Assembly: GCA_003508835.1 (NCBI GenBank)
Contig: PUFA01000068.1
Coordinates: 2,790,001 to 2,854,000, forward strand
DNA length: 64,000 nucleotides
Reading direction: 5' to 3'
Source of the DNA: Eonycteris spelaea
Lineage: Eukaryota; Chordata; Mammalia; Chiroptera; Pteropodidae
A program made the position numbers and the translations under genes. Below, one piece after another: positions 11,239-21,544 of this stretch (within the stretch, counting starts at the first letter, position 1; each line of letters begins with the position of its first letter). The notes under the pieces are model-generated. The model made no database searches. It was not told the DNA's origin and was given only the letters and a program-made list of their open reading frames with translations.

Positions 11239-14200
11239 CTCCTCCCCCCGCCTGCCACAAAAAAGAAATTATGGAATCTTATATTTAACCATCATATATT
11301 TACACAGGTTAATCAGGACAGCACCTTCCTTTGTCATTGCCCAGAATAAACAAAGTAAAGCTATAAATATTGTTTACCTCACGCAAGTATCAGAAGTTCT
11401 GCTTGGCAGTTATATGTGTCTTAAATGTTGGAAAATAAATTATTACAAATGTAAGATTTTTCAAAACATGAAATTCCTTAAGGGAGACTTTGGGACTGGT
11501 CAAAATGTAATGACTTACTGATTTGGGCTGTCTTTAATTGAAGTGTTTTATTGTGAATATTGGTATCATTGGTTCTTATCTAACTAAGCATCCTTGTTCT
11601 GGTTCTGTTTGTACAAAGCAATACAGGTATTAATTTTATTTCCCAAAGTGGAGAGAAGGGGCTGACTCACTAAGTACATGATCATATTAGCTGGCATTTT
11701 TGTCATTATGGGGACATCGGCCAAACTCCCATCCAGTAACTGGCATACCTCTATCACAAAGATAAGGTGGCGAGATTCTATTTTAACAACTGTGGGAGCT
11801 CAAGAGCCTTCTTTCTTCTATGCTCTTCCTCAGTCCACTGGAAAAACAATAATTCTTTCCATTGAAAATAGAAAGAATGTTCATTGTTTGGAAAATATAT
11901 TTTCTAGATGAAAATTTCCTTCCTTTGTATTTTTGTTTCTTTTTTTTTTTTCCTTCCTCTGTTTTTATAAGAAGATTTAGGTGGAATAGAAGCAAGGATT
12001 TGAAGTGCATGCAATGTGAACCTTTCACAAATTTGGCCCTCTGTGGGCAAAGTGTTGTCACTTTCTCCATTGCACTGAACTTTAGCTTGCCTTTCTCTTT
12101 GTTGAGTCCTGGCTTGTCTCCTAGAGAAGGAAAATAGAAAATCAGAAGCTCACAGGAATGATTTTATTGGCTAATTCAACCCAGTATTCAGCAACTTTTC
12201 TAGGTAAAAGCTATTTAAATTTTTTTTAAAAGAAGTAAAGTTTTAATAAATCAGCAACAAGATACCATAGTAAGCTAACTCTTGTTTTTCATACATTTTT
12301 CGGTGTCACCTGGGCAAGGTTGTCTGACACATAAAGACTCTAGTCATAAAGCTACGGACATTATAGAAAGTCTGATAATAAAAACAAGTTTTCAGAGTGC
12401 AAATTCTTAGGAAGCTAGGTCTTACAGTTCTGCAGTATTGTAAAAGATCTTTGTTATATACCATGGGTGTCCCAAGTCTTTGATCTTGGGTAACTTACTC
12501 TGTGGGGTAAAACTACAGTGGTCGTCTTTAATCCATGTCCTCTTCAAAAGAGTAAATTTTTATAATGGGTCTTAACACTGTAAACAGTTCATAATATTGT
12601 AACTTCAAAGAAGGAACGCTGTAAACACATTTGTATCCATTTAGCTGATGGTTTATAGATCTGAGGGACTCTTAGGTGCCTATGATCCAGATCCACAGGA
12701 GAAGCATTTATTTCATTGGCTTGGCCTCTGAAGCGTAGTTTCCATTAGCCTGCTGAGAAAGTACTACATTAGCATCTTTGGTCAAATAACCTTTTATGAG
12801 GTACACTCCTTTGGTTTTGTGTCATATTTCTATTTCTGTCTTAAACTTTTTTAACTTCACTGTTGCTTTCTCATTTTTCTTATCAAGTGAGTTAGAAGAC
12901 TTTCTCCAATATTCTTCTTTTCTACTTGGTATCAGGACATGCTACTTTGCCTATTAAAGTTACATAAGGGTTACAAAAATTATAATTAATGTAAATATAT
13001 ATCATGCATTCATTCTTTTAGGATGTACTAATATGTGCCTTTCATTGACCCCAATGAAACAGAGATCAGATTATGTGTACTTAGTTAGCGTCCCAATTGT
13101 TGAACATAATGTTAGCCTCTGCAAGGTCAGAAATACTTTTCTCTCATTTCATTCTATCAGAACTAAGTGCTCAAATCTGGGATATATGGGGGAAAGGCAA
13201 CATCCTAGAGATGAGATGCTGGGGGCTGAATTGAAAGGGAAGGATGTATCCAGGAATATCAGTGGTAGAAATATCAAACCAAGGAGAGAAGAAAACCTGA
13301 ATGGAGAGATGGGCCAGTGTTGGAGCCAAGAAAAATTGTATTGTGTGTCATGCTGGAGAGCATAATTGAAGGTATAACATGGCAGATAGGAAGAGAAGTG
13401 AAGACAGAGAGGAGTTGAGACTGAGGTCTACAATAGGTGAGGTGAGATAGTTTAAGAGCAGAATAAATGACTGCTGGGTACCTATGGAGCATTACTGTTT
13501 GGGTGGGTCTTGACATCTCTTGAAGAGGTAAGGTAGCTCCTTAAGAAAACCGAACTGGGCTGGGTGTCTGCAGCCTGCCAGTCAGTGCAAGAAGACTATG
13601 GTCCCAGGGAGTGTCATCTGAGCACATGGTAGTCATATGCTAAAGCTGTTGCTCCACACATTGGGATCACAGACACTCACTTCAGCAGACCATGGCAGCT
13701 GCCCTATTCAGCTACAGCTTGAAGGATATCAGGGCCCTTGAGGTTCAAGAAGGTAAAACCAGAGGCCTTTCAGTTTGGGAAACTCCAAACTCTCTTTATT
13801 TCCATATTGTGGTGGCCTTTAGTGCCAGAAGTTAATGTACTCTGTGGATCTCCACCAAGCCTGAACTCCTTGTTTCAGGATCCAGTGTACCAGGAGATGA
13901 CCCTGCAGGAGTCTGGCCCAAGCACCAACAGACTGTCATGCAGTCTTGGTTTTGTCGCCTCTTTTTTCTGTATCAAGGACCTCTCAAATGGGTATCACTT
14001 AACTGTACCCCCTTCTTACTGCTAGGGGAATGGTAGAAATTGAGGCAGAAATGTGTAGGTGACTAAGGTTTGGCTCTAAGGCCAAAGGTCAGTTCTGGCT
14101 TCATGTCTCCTCTCTCTTCCCAGTAGTAGATGTTCAGATCCTATGCCCAGAGGTGAGTTCTGTTCCCATTAGCTCCACTCAGTTCTTTCCTGCCTCTCCT

Positions 14201-14974
14201 TTACCACACCCTGCCCTCAGTTACCCGCCAATGCCAGGCATAGTTAGAGGACTGTGTCCTAAGTATCTGCGCATCTTAGAGACTATGAACCACACGACTC
14301 TTAGAGTAAAACTATGTTTATAGCTTATTTGAAAGAATGTTCAGATTTCTTTCACTTTGAAGTTCTCTGCTTTCACACAGAGCTTCATCTTTTATTACAA
14401 TTTAGCATCTCAGTTTGTAGAAAATAAAGGGTATTTCTGTTTAAGACATCATTGAGACCAGCATAACTTAGTTTATGAATTCTTTTTTCGTTCACGAGAA
14501 AATTAGCTTTGAATCCAGACCCAACAGAAAGCTCGGGTTCAGGATTCTAGGATAGGAGTCACCACACAAGCGTGCCAGTGAACCCTTTTTATAGAACTCA
14601 TCATCCTTTATATACTGGATACAGGTGCTAGGATATGCTTTTGTGCCAGCAGGAATCAGTTATGGCAACAAGTGGGGGACATGTTTATCCTTGGGATAAA
14701 TATTTGGGCAGGAAGCTTGTGTTGATTGTAAATAAAATCATTTTGCTGTGATTTAATCACTTCTTACTCATTCTCTTGTAGCATCTTGTAGAAGCAGATA
14801 TGTACATTAGGGGGATGTAGTTCATGCATTTCCATTGAGTAAATCTGCTAGAGGAAAAGGTATTACTTTTCCAGCTCCTCTTTAGATCCAAGTGAGAGTA
14901 GAAATCTCATTATTGAAAAAACAAAAAGAACAAACTGTTGTGGGAAACCATTAACTCCTGAGATGGGAAACCTC
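11239..14974. other. 3.7 kb with almost no recognisable repeat and no defended gene
   Basis: I could place no MIR, L2, L1, LTR or DNA transposon here with confidence, against a background of roughly one per kilobase. A T-run lies near 11,939-11,952. Frames such as 13,033-13,365 (plus) and 13,738-14,025 (plus) show no domain. An ATG in good context at 13,692, followed by a donor-like AAG/GTAAAA at about 13,752, is the only exon-like hint. Confidence 0.5.
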
Positions 14975-15180
14975 AGCTTCATATAGTGAAAAGAACAGGG
15001 GCCAGAGAGAGAGGAGACCTTAGTTATAGACCAAACAGCCCTCCTTCTCAGCTGTGGACCTCAGGAAGTGATCCACACCCATCTCCGAGCTTCTTTTTCT
15101 GGGGGATTGGAGTTGATCACTTTCAAGGCTCTTTCCATCCTAACCCATCTCTGGGATATGAAATGAGTACTATGAGAGTG
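14975..15180 (+). mobile_element. MIR-superfamily SINE with alternative tail
   Basis: Head TAGTGAAAAGAACAGGGGCC, then GGAGACCTTAGTTATAGACC, and tail TGGAGTTGATCACTTTCAAGG with CTCTTTCCATCC. This matches the sense form of the tail seen antisense at 386-585. Confidence 0.65.
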
Positions 15181-15267
15181 ACTTCCTCGGGGGCTTTCCA
15201 GCTGGCTGTGGAGGTGCAGCCATTCACATTTCTATTAGGAGATAAGCAAGGGAGAGCAACAGAAGAA

Positions 15268-15605
15268 GTTCAGGCTTTGGTATTCAAGGGGCATGGGTTT
15301 GAGTCCTGCCTCTGCCACTTACTGGCTGTGTGATCTTGGGAAGACTACTTGATCTTTCTTTCCTGCAGTTTCCTATTCCTATCTATGAACTGAGGATGAT
15401 TCCAACCTCCAAGGTCATTTTGAGGATTAAAAGAGATTTTATATATATACATATATACATATGTATATATATTTTATATATATGTATATACATATATGTG
15501 TGTGTATATGTGTATATGTGAATATATATATATACATATATATATATAATTTGTTTAACCCAGTATCTGACACATAGTAGGCACCCAGTTAATGATGTTT
15601 AGCTC
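15268..15605 (+). mobile_element. MIR SINE split by a TA-rich microsatellite
   Basis: The left part is well preserved: CATGGGTTTGAGTCCTGCC, TCTGCCACTTACTGGCTGTG, TGATCTTGGGAAGACTACTTG, GTTTCCTATTCCTATCTATG, AGGATTAAAAGAGATTTTAT. After the repeat at 15,439-15,549 the tail resumes with CAGTATCTGACACATAGTAGG. The two halves are one MIR whose core expanded as a TA-rich repeat. Confidence 0.85.
15439..15549. repeat. (TA)n/(TATACA)n-type repeat
   Basis: An alternating TA stretch with ACATATA and TGTGTA interruptions, lying inside the MIR core. Confidence 0.92.
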
Positions 15606-15725
15606 CTTTACCCTTTTATCAGCATTGACATGATGTTAGCAAAAGTTCCAGGAATAAGAGCTTTTCTTTTAACAAAAGCACATTAAATATTACTTTTTTC
15701 CTTCAGTGAGTGCTATGGGTTGTGA

Positions 15726-15742
15726 TTTTTTTTTTTTTTTTT
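15726..15742. repeat. T17 homopolymer
   Basis: An uninterrupted T run beside no recognisable retroelement. If it is an antisense poly(A) tail, the body has decayed. Confidence 0.9.
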
Positions 15743-16154
15743 GCATTTGTTTATACAAATCAATAGTAAATGCTGACTTCCCTTTCTCTTGGTAGCTGTA
15801 ATTGTCACGTTCATTTCGAGGTCTGGTCACAGAAACAAATGCAGCTGTTGTGCTCTTGGTCCTCACAGCCCTGGGTGTGCTGTGTGTGTGTCCAGGCACG
15901 CAGCACTCCCTGTACTTACATCATTTGGGAGAAAGTTTCCAGTACTGCAACCTCACAGGCAGTATTTAATTACCTCAAACTCTGGGCTTGAGGTTAGTCT
16001 GGAAATGAATGGTCATTTGGGTTTACCACAGCAGAGAAGGAAGTGGATAGGGTATAGCTGAAGTAACCCCAGGGGAGACAGCCAGGCCTGGGGGAGCCTG
16101 GAAGCCAGGTACGATTCATGCCAAGGTGTTTCAGTGAAGGCAGAACCAGCAGGT
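15743..16154. other. No gene or named repeat seen
   Basis: Unique-looking sequence before the alternating GT/CG tract. Overlapping frames at 15,770-16,061 have no recognisable product. Confidence 0.45.
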
Positions 16155-16252
16155 TGTATGTGTGCGTGTGTGTGTGTGCGCGCGCGCGCGTGTGTGTGCA
16201 TGCGCACGGGCACATGCGCGTATGTGCGTGCACACACGCACATACACACATG
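16155..16252. repeat. Alternating purine-pyrimidine tract with (CG)6 and an 11-bp hairpin
   Basis: Near-perfect alternation runs for about 98 bp, broken only at 16,207-16,210. It includes GT repeats, (CG)6 at 16,179-16,190, and a turn into CA repeats. Arms of 11 bp at 16,220-16,230 and 16,235-16,245 are perfect inverted repeats with a 4-base loop. Such sequence is a textbook candidate for Z-DNA and cruciform extrusion. The frames across it are simple-repeat translations. Confidence 0.95.
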
Positions 16253-16299
16253 GTTAAGGATTGCATCTTTTCTCATCAGGACATTTTTGTAGCCTGTTT

Positions 16300-16870
16300 A
16301 TTTGTTACCTTATCTCCAGTTTCTCCTACCTCTGATCCAACTTCTACTCCAACCTCCCCTGAAATTTTAAAAATATGGACACTTCCCTTCTTAAAAAGCT
16401 TTGTGGCTTCCTTCCACCTGTACAACAAAGTTCAGACTTCTTTGTGCTACATCCAAGACCCTTCTTGAGAGGACTCTCAATCTAGTGTCATCTACTTCCC
16501 ACCATGTGCCCTGTGCCCACTTACAACAAGCTTGTTATATTTCTCAAGTGCACCCCAGACTTTCTTGTTCCAGGTCTTTGTGCCTGTCAGTTCAGTCCCT
16601 TCCTCCTCTTAGCTCTGACAGCTCCAATGTCACTTCCTCTGGAAATCCTCCCTGACAGCTCCAGACCAAATATAGGCTTTTTCCATTGTATCTTGATGTT
16701 TATTCCACTGACAGGGCTCTTATCACACCTCTATGATTAGTTTCTTTTTGCTTTTATTTTTACCTTACCCAGAGTAATAGGATCCCACACAGACAGTAGC
16801 TCCAAGAGTCTGCCTTGGTGCTTCATACACACAGCAGATGCTTCATAATATTTGTTGACTACATGAGTTC
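16300..16870 (+). mobile_element. L2 LINE 3' portion
   Basis: AAGCTTTGTGGCTTCCTTCC, AACAAAGTTCAGACTTCTTTG, TCCAGGTCTTTGTGCCTGTC, TGGAAATCCTCCCTGACAG and an end with CTTCATAATATTTGTTGAC keep the L2 gene-end and 3' UTR order in sense. It is more diverged than the copy at 4.3-5.3 kb. Confidence 0.7.
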
Positions 16871-16884
16871 ATGAAGACTCACTA

Positions 16885-16904
16885 AATGTGCATGCATGCA
16901 CATT
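16885..16904. repeat. 20-bp perfect palindrome
   Basis: AATGTGCATG is followed at once by its reverse complement CATGCACATT, with no spacer. The centre repeats ATGC. It sits at the 3' edge of an L2. Confidence 0.95.
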
Positions 16905-17107
16905 GATTATGGATAAGATGCAACCACTGTTAGTCTTGAAATCCAAGACTTGACTACAGACACTATTAGTGATTAGCTCATTTTGGATTCCATTTTATAC
17001 TTTTATTCCTTATGTAGACACAAAAACAGTGGTAATCAAACAGCAAATCCTTTGACACACAGATCTTTAGCTTCTCATTTCTTCCACCGATCCACTCCGG
17101 TGGGTCA

Positions 17108-17190
17108 TGATGTCTGAGAGCCTAGATTTTAGATCCCACTCTGCTGCTTACCAGCTGCTATGTAACTATTCGCAAGGTGCTTAAGGAAAA
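17108..17190 (+). mobile_element. MIR 5' half
   Basis: AGAGCCTAGATTTTAGATCCC, TCTGCTGCTTACCAGCTGC and TATGTAACTATTCGCAAGG mark a sense MIR head and core that stop at an antisense MIR. CTCAATTTCTCCATCTGCAA at about 17,431-17,450 may be its displaced continuation. Confidence 0.65.
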
Positions 17191-17199
17191 ATGGAAACG

Positions 17200-17420
17200 A
17201 ACATTTTAAGAGACATCTTCACCTACCTTTCTCATTTAATTCCCACAGCACCCTTTGAGGCAGTCATTTATCAATTCATTTTTTTAGAACACAGAAATTG
17301 AAAATCTGAGTGAGGAGTTAAGAAACCAGCCCAAGATCATATACATGTTAAACTGAAAAGCCAGAGTACAAATGCAGCTCTGACACCCAGACCTTGCATG
17401 TTCTACTTGACTGCTTTATC
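17200..17420 (-). mobile_element. MIR SINE, antisense, apparently inside another MIR
   Basis: TTTAATTCCCACAGCACCC, TTTGAGGCAGTCATTTATC, ACCAGCCCAAGATCATATAC and CTCTGACACCCAGACCTTGC follow the antisense MIR order. Sense MIR pieces lie on both sides, which suggests a nested insertion. Confidence 0.72.
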
Positions 17421-17641
17421 CGCTCCAAATCTCAATTTCTCCATCTGCAACCTCACAAGATCGTGAGGGGATAAGGAAGGAATGATAGCTGTGCTCTGCA
17501 AGTTATCACATGTCTCTGGGAGTATGGGAAGTGTTGTCACTCTAGCCTTTCATCTGGATGGTGCTCCCCCTGAACTAATGCTGGCTACACTGGTCAGGCA
17601 ATGCTCAACCACTGCTCTCTGTCCAGACCATGACCTTAACC

Positions 17642-17905
17642 CCTCTGTTGATGAGTGTTTACTCTATTCTAGGCAGCATCCTAAAAGCACTTCACAGTCA
17701 TTATCTCGTTTCATGCATCATAAAAACTCTAAGAGGCAAACACCATAAGTAGTCCTATTTAATTCGTCAGAAAAACTGAGGTGAAGAGAATTGAGTAGGT
17801 ATCCCTAAGGACTTACAGGGAATTAAACCTAGAAAGTCTCAGGGAAGACCTCCCTCAACCACCTGCCCCAGCACTCTTAACCACTGCATGGAACTGCCTC
17901 CTGTT
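17642..17905 (-). mobile_element. MIR SINE, antisense, nearly full length
   Basis: GAGTGTTTACTCTATTCTAGG, AGCACTTCACAGTCATTATC, AACTGAGGTGAAGAGAATTG and AGCACTCTTAACCACTGCATG span tail to head. Confidence 0.8.
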
Positions 17906-18067
17906 CTTTCAACCCCATTCACGGCCCAGGTTTCCTCCCCATGACCCTGGAGGGCTAGTAAGTGGTCTCTGCCACCTCTGCCTGATAGTGTGGGAACTTA
18001 GCCCCAAACCTTCCTGGGACACAGGTACCAGGTTCAACAAAGCAGCCCCAGAAGAACCAGGGAGGAA

Positions 18068-18235
18068 AACAATCAAGTCAGAAGACCAGGGTTCTAATCC
18101 TAGCTCTGCCATTTAATGAGCTTTTTCTGGTCCCTCCACCACCATGAGTCTGTTTCTTTATCTGCAAAATGGGGATAATGACATCACCGAGTTATTCTGG
18201 GAAGTGACATAGGTTCTCTGTAATCTATGAAGTCC
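18068..18235 (+). mobile_element. MIR SINE
   Basis: AGAAGACCAGGGTTCTAATCC, TAGCTCTGCCATTTAATGAG, CTGTTTCTTTATCTGCAAAA and TGGGGATAATGACATCACC are clear sense MIR segments. The tail stops where the MLT1 LTR begins. Confidence 0.85.
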
Positions 18236-18236
18236 T

Positions 18237-18612
18237 TGTCTCAGTCAGCTTGAGCTGCCATAACAAAATACCTGACTGGGTGGCTTAAACAACAGGCATT
18301 TAACAGTTCTGGAGGCTGGAGGTCAGAGATCAAGGTGTCAGATTCTGGTGAGAGCCCTCTTCCTGGCAGATGGCCTCCTTCTCACTGTGTTCCCACACAG
18401 CCTATTCTGGGCGCATGCACCTGTGAGGAAGAGAGAGCTCTGGTGTCTTTTCCTCATCTTATAAGGGCACTTCCAGAGTGAGACTCCTGCTCTCTTGACC
18501 TCATCTTAACCTAATTATCTGCCAAAGGCCCACCTCCAAATACCATCACATTAGGGATGAGAGCATCAACATATGAATTTGAGGGGGGGGTACAAACATT
18601 CAGTCCATAATG
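18237..18612 (-). mobile_element. MLT1-type MaLR solo LTR, antisense
   Basis: On the plus strand the LTR reads TGTCTCAGTCAGCTTGAGC at one end and ACATTCAGTCCATAATGA at the other. Internal marks are GGTGGCTTAAACAACAGG, TTCTGGAGGCTGGAGGTC, ATCTTATAAGGGCAC and CCACCTCCAAATACCATCAC. No internal MaLR sequence flanks it. Confidence 0.9.
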
Positions 18613-19383
18613 ACCCTAACCCTGCAATATTCATCATGTTAATGAGGAGGAGATGGGAACTGTAGGGCCAGTCACCAAGGTCTCCCAGTTTGGGGACATA
18701 TTAAGGTCATTTGCAAAACTCTCATGCTTCAAGTCCAGGAACAGTTCCTAATATTTTAACAATGCCTGGTGACACCCAGTATGGAGCTAAGATACAATCT
18801 CGCCCCTCAAGAATTGTCATGGAGAATTCTGTCTAAATTAACTTTTATTGTTCCTAATCATCAATCACAGTTTCATTTGTCCCAAAGGAGCAAGCCAAGG
18901 ATCATGTTCAAAGGAACCTGCCAAAAGGTTTCCCAGAGAGACGACAATGGACAAAGCAGGTGCCATCTATACCCCTCCTACCGCTCCACACACACTTTTT
19001 CAGAATAAAAAACTAACACAAAACCTAGAACCATTTTCCAGCCCATGAATGTGATTCTCTTTCTAACCTGAGCCTTCTTCATGCACAGTAGACAATGTTC
19101 TATCTCAGGTATGAGACTAAAATGCTACCAGTACTCTTTGTTGTTAGGATAATTTACTTTCAGAGGCACAATCATTTATTTTAGAAGAAAAGCCATAGCC
19201 TTGCTGAGAGACAGGTCAGCGCTGGATCTGACTGTGAGCTAAGTAAACTGGGAAGTCCAGTTTAAGAGTTGTGTTGCAAATGAGCTAACACGATTGCCAA
19301 TGTCAGGATGCAGGTGTGAAGCCTCATAGCTGCCTAGGCTGCTGAGAGATTAAGAATCAGGAGGAGCCAGCCTGGCAGCGGTG

Positions 19384-19421
19384 CAGGTGACTCACATGTG
19401 ATTCACATGTCAAGGCATGTG
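19384..19421. promoter_or_regulatory. Cluster of four E-boxes
   Basis: CAGGTG (19,384), CACATGTG (19,393, a palindrome), CACATG (19,404) and CATGTG (19,416) lie within 38 bp, with an AP-1-like TGACTCA between the first two. This could bind bHLH factors. Motif density alone does not show function. Confidence 0.3.
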
Positions 19422-19527
19422 CCCCAGGCTCTGGCTTCCATGCTCCCTGGTTCATTTGGGGGTATTTAAATCAGGGCCCCACTTCTGATTAACCAGGTAG
19501 AGACTTCCCAGACACCTCTCTTTTAGG

Positions 19528-19588
19528 TCTCCTTTCTCCTTCTTCTCTCTTCTCTTCCTCCACCTTTTTCTTTCTCCTTCCCTTCTTC
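19528..19588. repeat. 61-bp polypyrimidine tract
   Basis: Only one purine (A at 19,562) interrupts 61 bases of C and T. It has triplex-forming character. The Lys/Arg/Glu-rich minus frame across it is a composition artefact. Confidence 0.9.
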
Positions 19589-20061
19589 ATGTCGGAGATG
19601 GCCGTGTGTTGGGATGGAAGTAGAGGTGTATTTTGGGTGGAATTTGGGGGACTCCCTTGACTTTCCTGCCTTTTTCCTTTACTCAAGCTGTTCCGCCTCA
19701 GGAAAGGACCTCCCCAGACCGCCTCCCATCTTCATTTGTGACTAAGAAACCCTAAGGCCCATGCAAATTCTTCTTGTCAAACCTTTCATGATGCATCTGA
19801 TGGACATTCTCTTCCTCCTCTGGGCACCTCTAGCACCGTTTTCCTATTGCCCTCTGGCCTGAGGAAGAGTTTGCATTTGGGTTTCAGATCAATCTGGATT
19901 CGTATCCCAGATAGCTGTGCAAATGCGTTCCTTTCCCCCACTTCCACCCCTTCCATAGCAGTGAGGTCTCAACATCATGTCCAGTCCCCTTTTATTTCTC
20001 TTATTACATTTCTCCTTCATGCCCTTATTTTCTAGTTATTTAAAGGTAAACAGTGGGACAT

Positions 20062-20300
20062 GGCATTTAATAACAAGGGCTCTAGAGCCAGCATTATGTG
20101 GTTTCAAATTTTGGCTTTGCCTCCCCTAACTATGTGACTTTAGGCAGACTGTCTAAGTTACATTGTGTTTAGTTTTCGGACCTATCAAATAGGATTAACA
20201 ATAATACTCCTCCTGTGGTTATGAGAATGAAATGAGTTAATCATGTGAACCTCTTAGAACAGTGGCTGGGACATGGTAAGTGACAAAATCTCAATCTGTC
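20062..20300 (+). mobile_element. MIR SINE, nearly full length
   Basis: ACAAGGGCTCTAGAGCCAGC, ACTATGTGACTTTAGGCAGA, ATCAAATAGGATTAACAATA, GAATGAAATGAGTTAATCATG and TTAGAACAGTGGCTGGGACA run from head to tail. Confidence 0.88.
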
Positions 20301-20874
20301 CTTGGTCATATCTCTCCTGAGTGTCAAGAAGCTGACTAGAGACTGTAAAGTCACTTCATATTTTGCAGAGAGGAGTTTCTGTGACCAAAGAATAAGAAAC
20401 CAAACTCTCAGCCAGGCCACACAATGCTCGATGGTGACTCAGTGGTCATTACTGGAATGCATATCAGAGACCCACAGCGTTCTTCTGTGGGAACCTTAGG
20501 AACCACAACATCCTGACTCTGTGTCCCTGGACACTGGGGCTTATGTGGTGCTCGGGAGGAGAGTGACTAAATGCTGCCATTTGGCTGTGGTAACTGACTC
20601 ATGAATGAGAGGTTGAGGGATGGGGACTCTACAAGCCCACACGCTCCTGGTGCGTTTCCCATCAGCACAGTGTTACTCCAGCGCCTGGGGCTTTCACGAA
20701 GGAGTGATGCCCAAGAGGAGTTCGTGTAACTGCACAACACCATGAATTACCCTGCAGGAAACCCGCCTTCACTATCACTCACACTTCCCGGCCGCCCAAG
20801 GCCCCAGGAGGGCAGTTCTGCCCTTGATCCCCCCAGTACCCTCTTCCTAGTGGTCTGAGGTTGTCACAGAGAAT
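20301..20874. other. No gene or named repeat seen
   Basis: Unique-looking. A minus-strand AP-1-type TGAGTCA occurs near 20,594-20,600, with CAT next to it on the plus strand. The frame at 20,302-20,499 has no recognisable product. Confidence 0.45.
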
Positions 20875-21035
20875 TGATGCATCTGGTGCTAGAAGAAGCC
20901 TTGGGGATGGGGCACGGGGCAGCTCCTCATTTTGCAGACAGAGACCAATGTCTCAAGGGAAACAGGATTGTTAGTTGTACAGTCAGGACCACAACTCTAA
21001 GGACTGATTTCCAAGTCTCTGTTCTTTTCAGGAAC
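20875..21035 (-). mobile_element. MIR-superfamily SINE, antisense
   Basis: GCTAGAAGAAGCCTTGGGGAT, CTCCTCATTTTGCAGACAG and CTGATTTCCAAGTCTCTGTTC follow the antisense order of the alternative-tail MIR type. The 143-codon plus frame from 20,874 starts inside it and has no domain. Confidence 0.6.
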
Positions 21036-21384
21036 CCCCATCAAAGTGAAAGGACAAATCCACTTGGCCATGGTGTGAGGAATAGGCATAAGCATGTACA
21101 GGTGAGCACGTCCCAGGTACACAGCTTAGCGGAGTCCTCTCTCTCCAGCGCTACCTGGCTGTCTGGTTTTGCTGCTCAGCTCCTGCATTTCCCGTCTTCC
21201 CAGCAGGCTCTGCGGCCTTGCCAAGAGAGCTCTCTGCTCAGTCTGCATACTCTTACTCCCAGTGTCTGTCCAACACATCTCCATATCCAGTTCACACCAC
21301 CATGACCCTGGTGTCAGGCAGGGCAGAGCCCCAGTGGCAGCCACTGTGGGGCTGTGGTTGGGATGCTCTTCCTCTTGGAGCCTC
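21036..21384. other. No gene seen
   Basis: GC-richer than average, with overlapping plus frames and one minus frame. None has a recognisable product. Confidence 0.4.
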
Positions 21385-21505
21385 TGTTTCTCCTTCTAAT
21401 CTTCTGCGTTAAGGACTAAATGAAATCATTTAGAGCCAGCCCACAGAACAGTGTGTGGCATAGAGTAGGCGTCTCATATGCAGCACCCGTTATTATCACT
21501 ACCAG
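21385..21505 (+). mobile_element. MIR 3' half
   Basis: GGACTAAATGAAATCATTTAG, CACAGAACAGTGTGTGGCAT and AGAGTAGGCGTCTCATATGC represent the sense MIR tail. Confidence 0.72.
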
Positions 21506-21544
21506 TTATTTTAAAAGCTTTCTTTCTGATTGTCTTTATTGTGC

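Larger units (their letters stand above)
18613..20061. other. No gene seen; E-box cluster and pyrimidine tract
   Basis: Unique-looking apart from the E-box cluster at 19,384-19,421 and the pyrimidine tract at 19,528-19,588. Overlapping plus frames at 18,769-19,048 have no recognisable product. Confidence 0.45.

Noticed and set aside
15994..16468. Cys/Val/Ala/His-rich frames on both strands
   Set aside because: They are translations of the GT/CG/CA alternating tract and neighbouring sequence.
19489..19686. Lys/Glu/Arg-rich minus-strand protein
   Set aside because: It reads across the polypyrimidine tract. The composition follows from the DNA bias.
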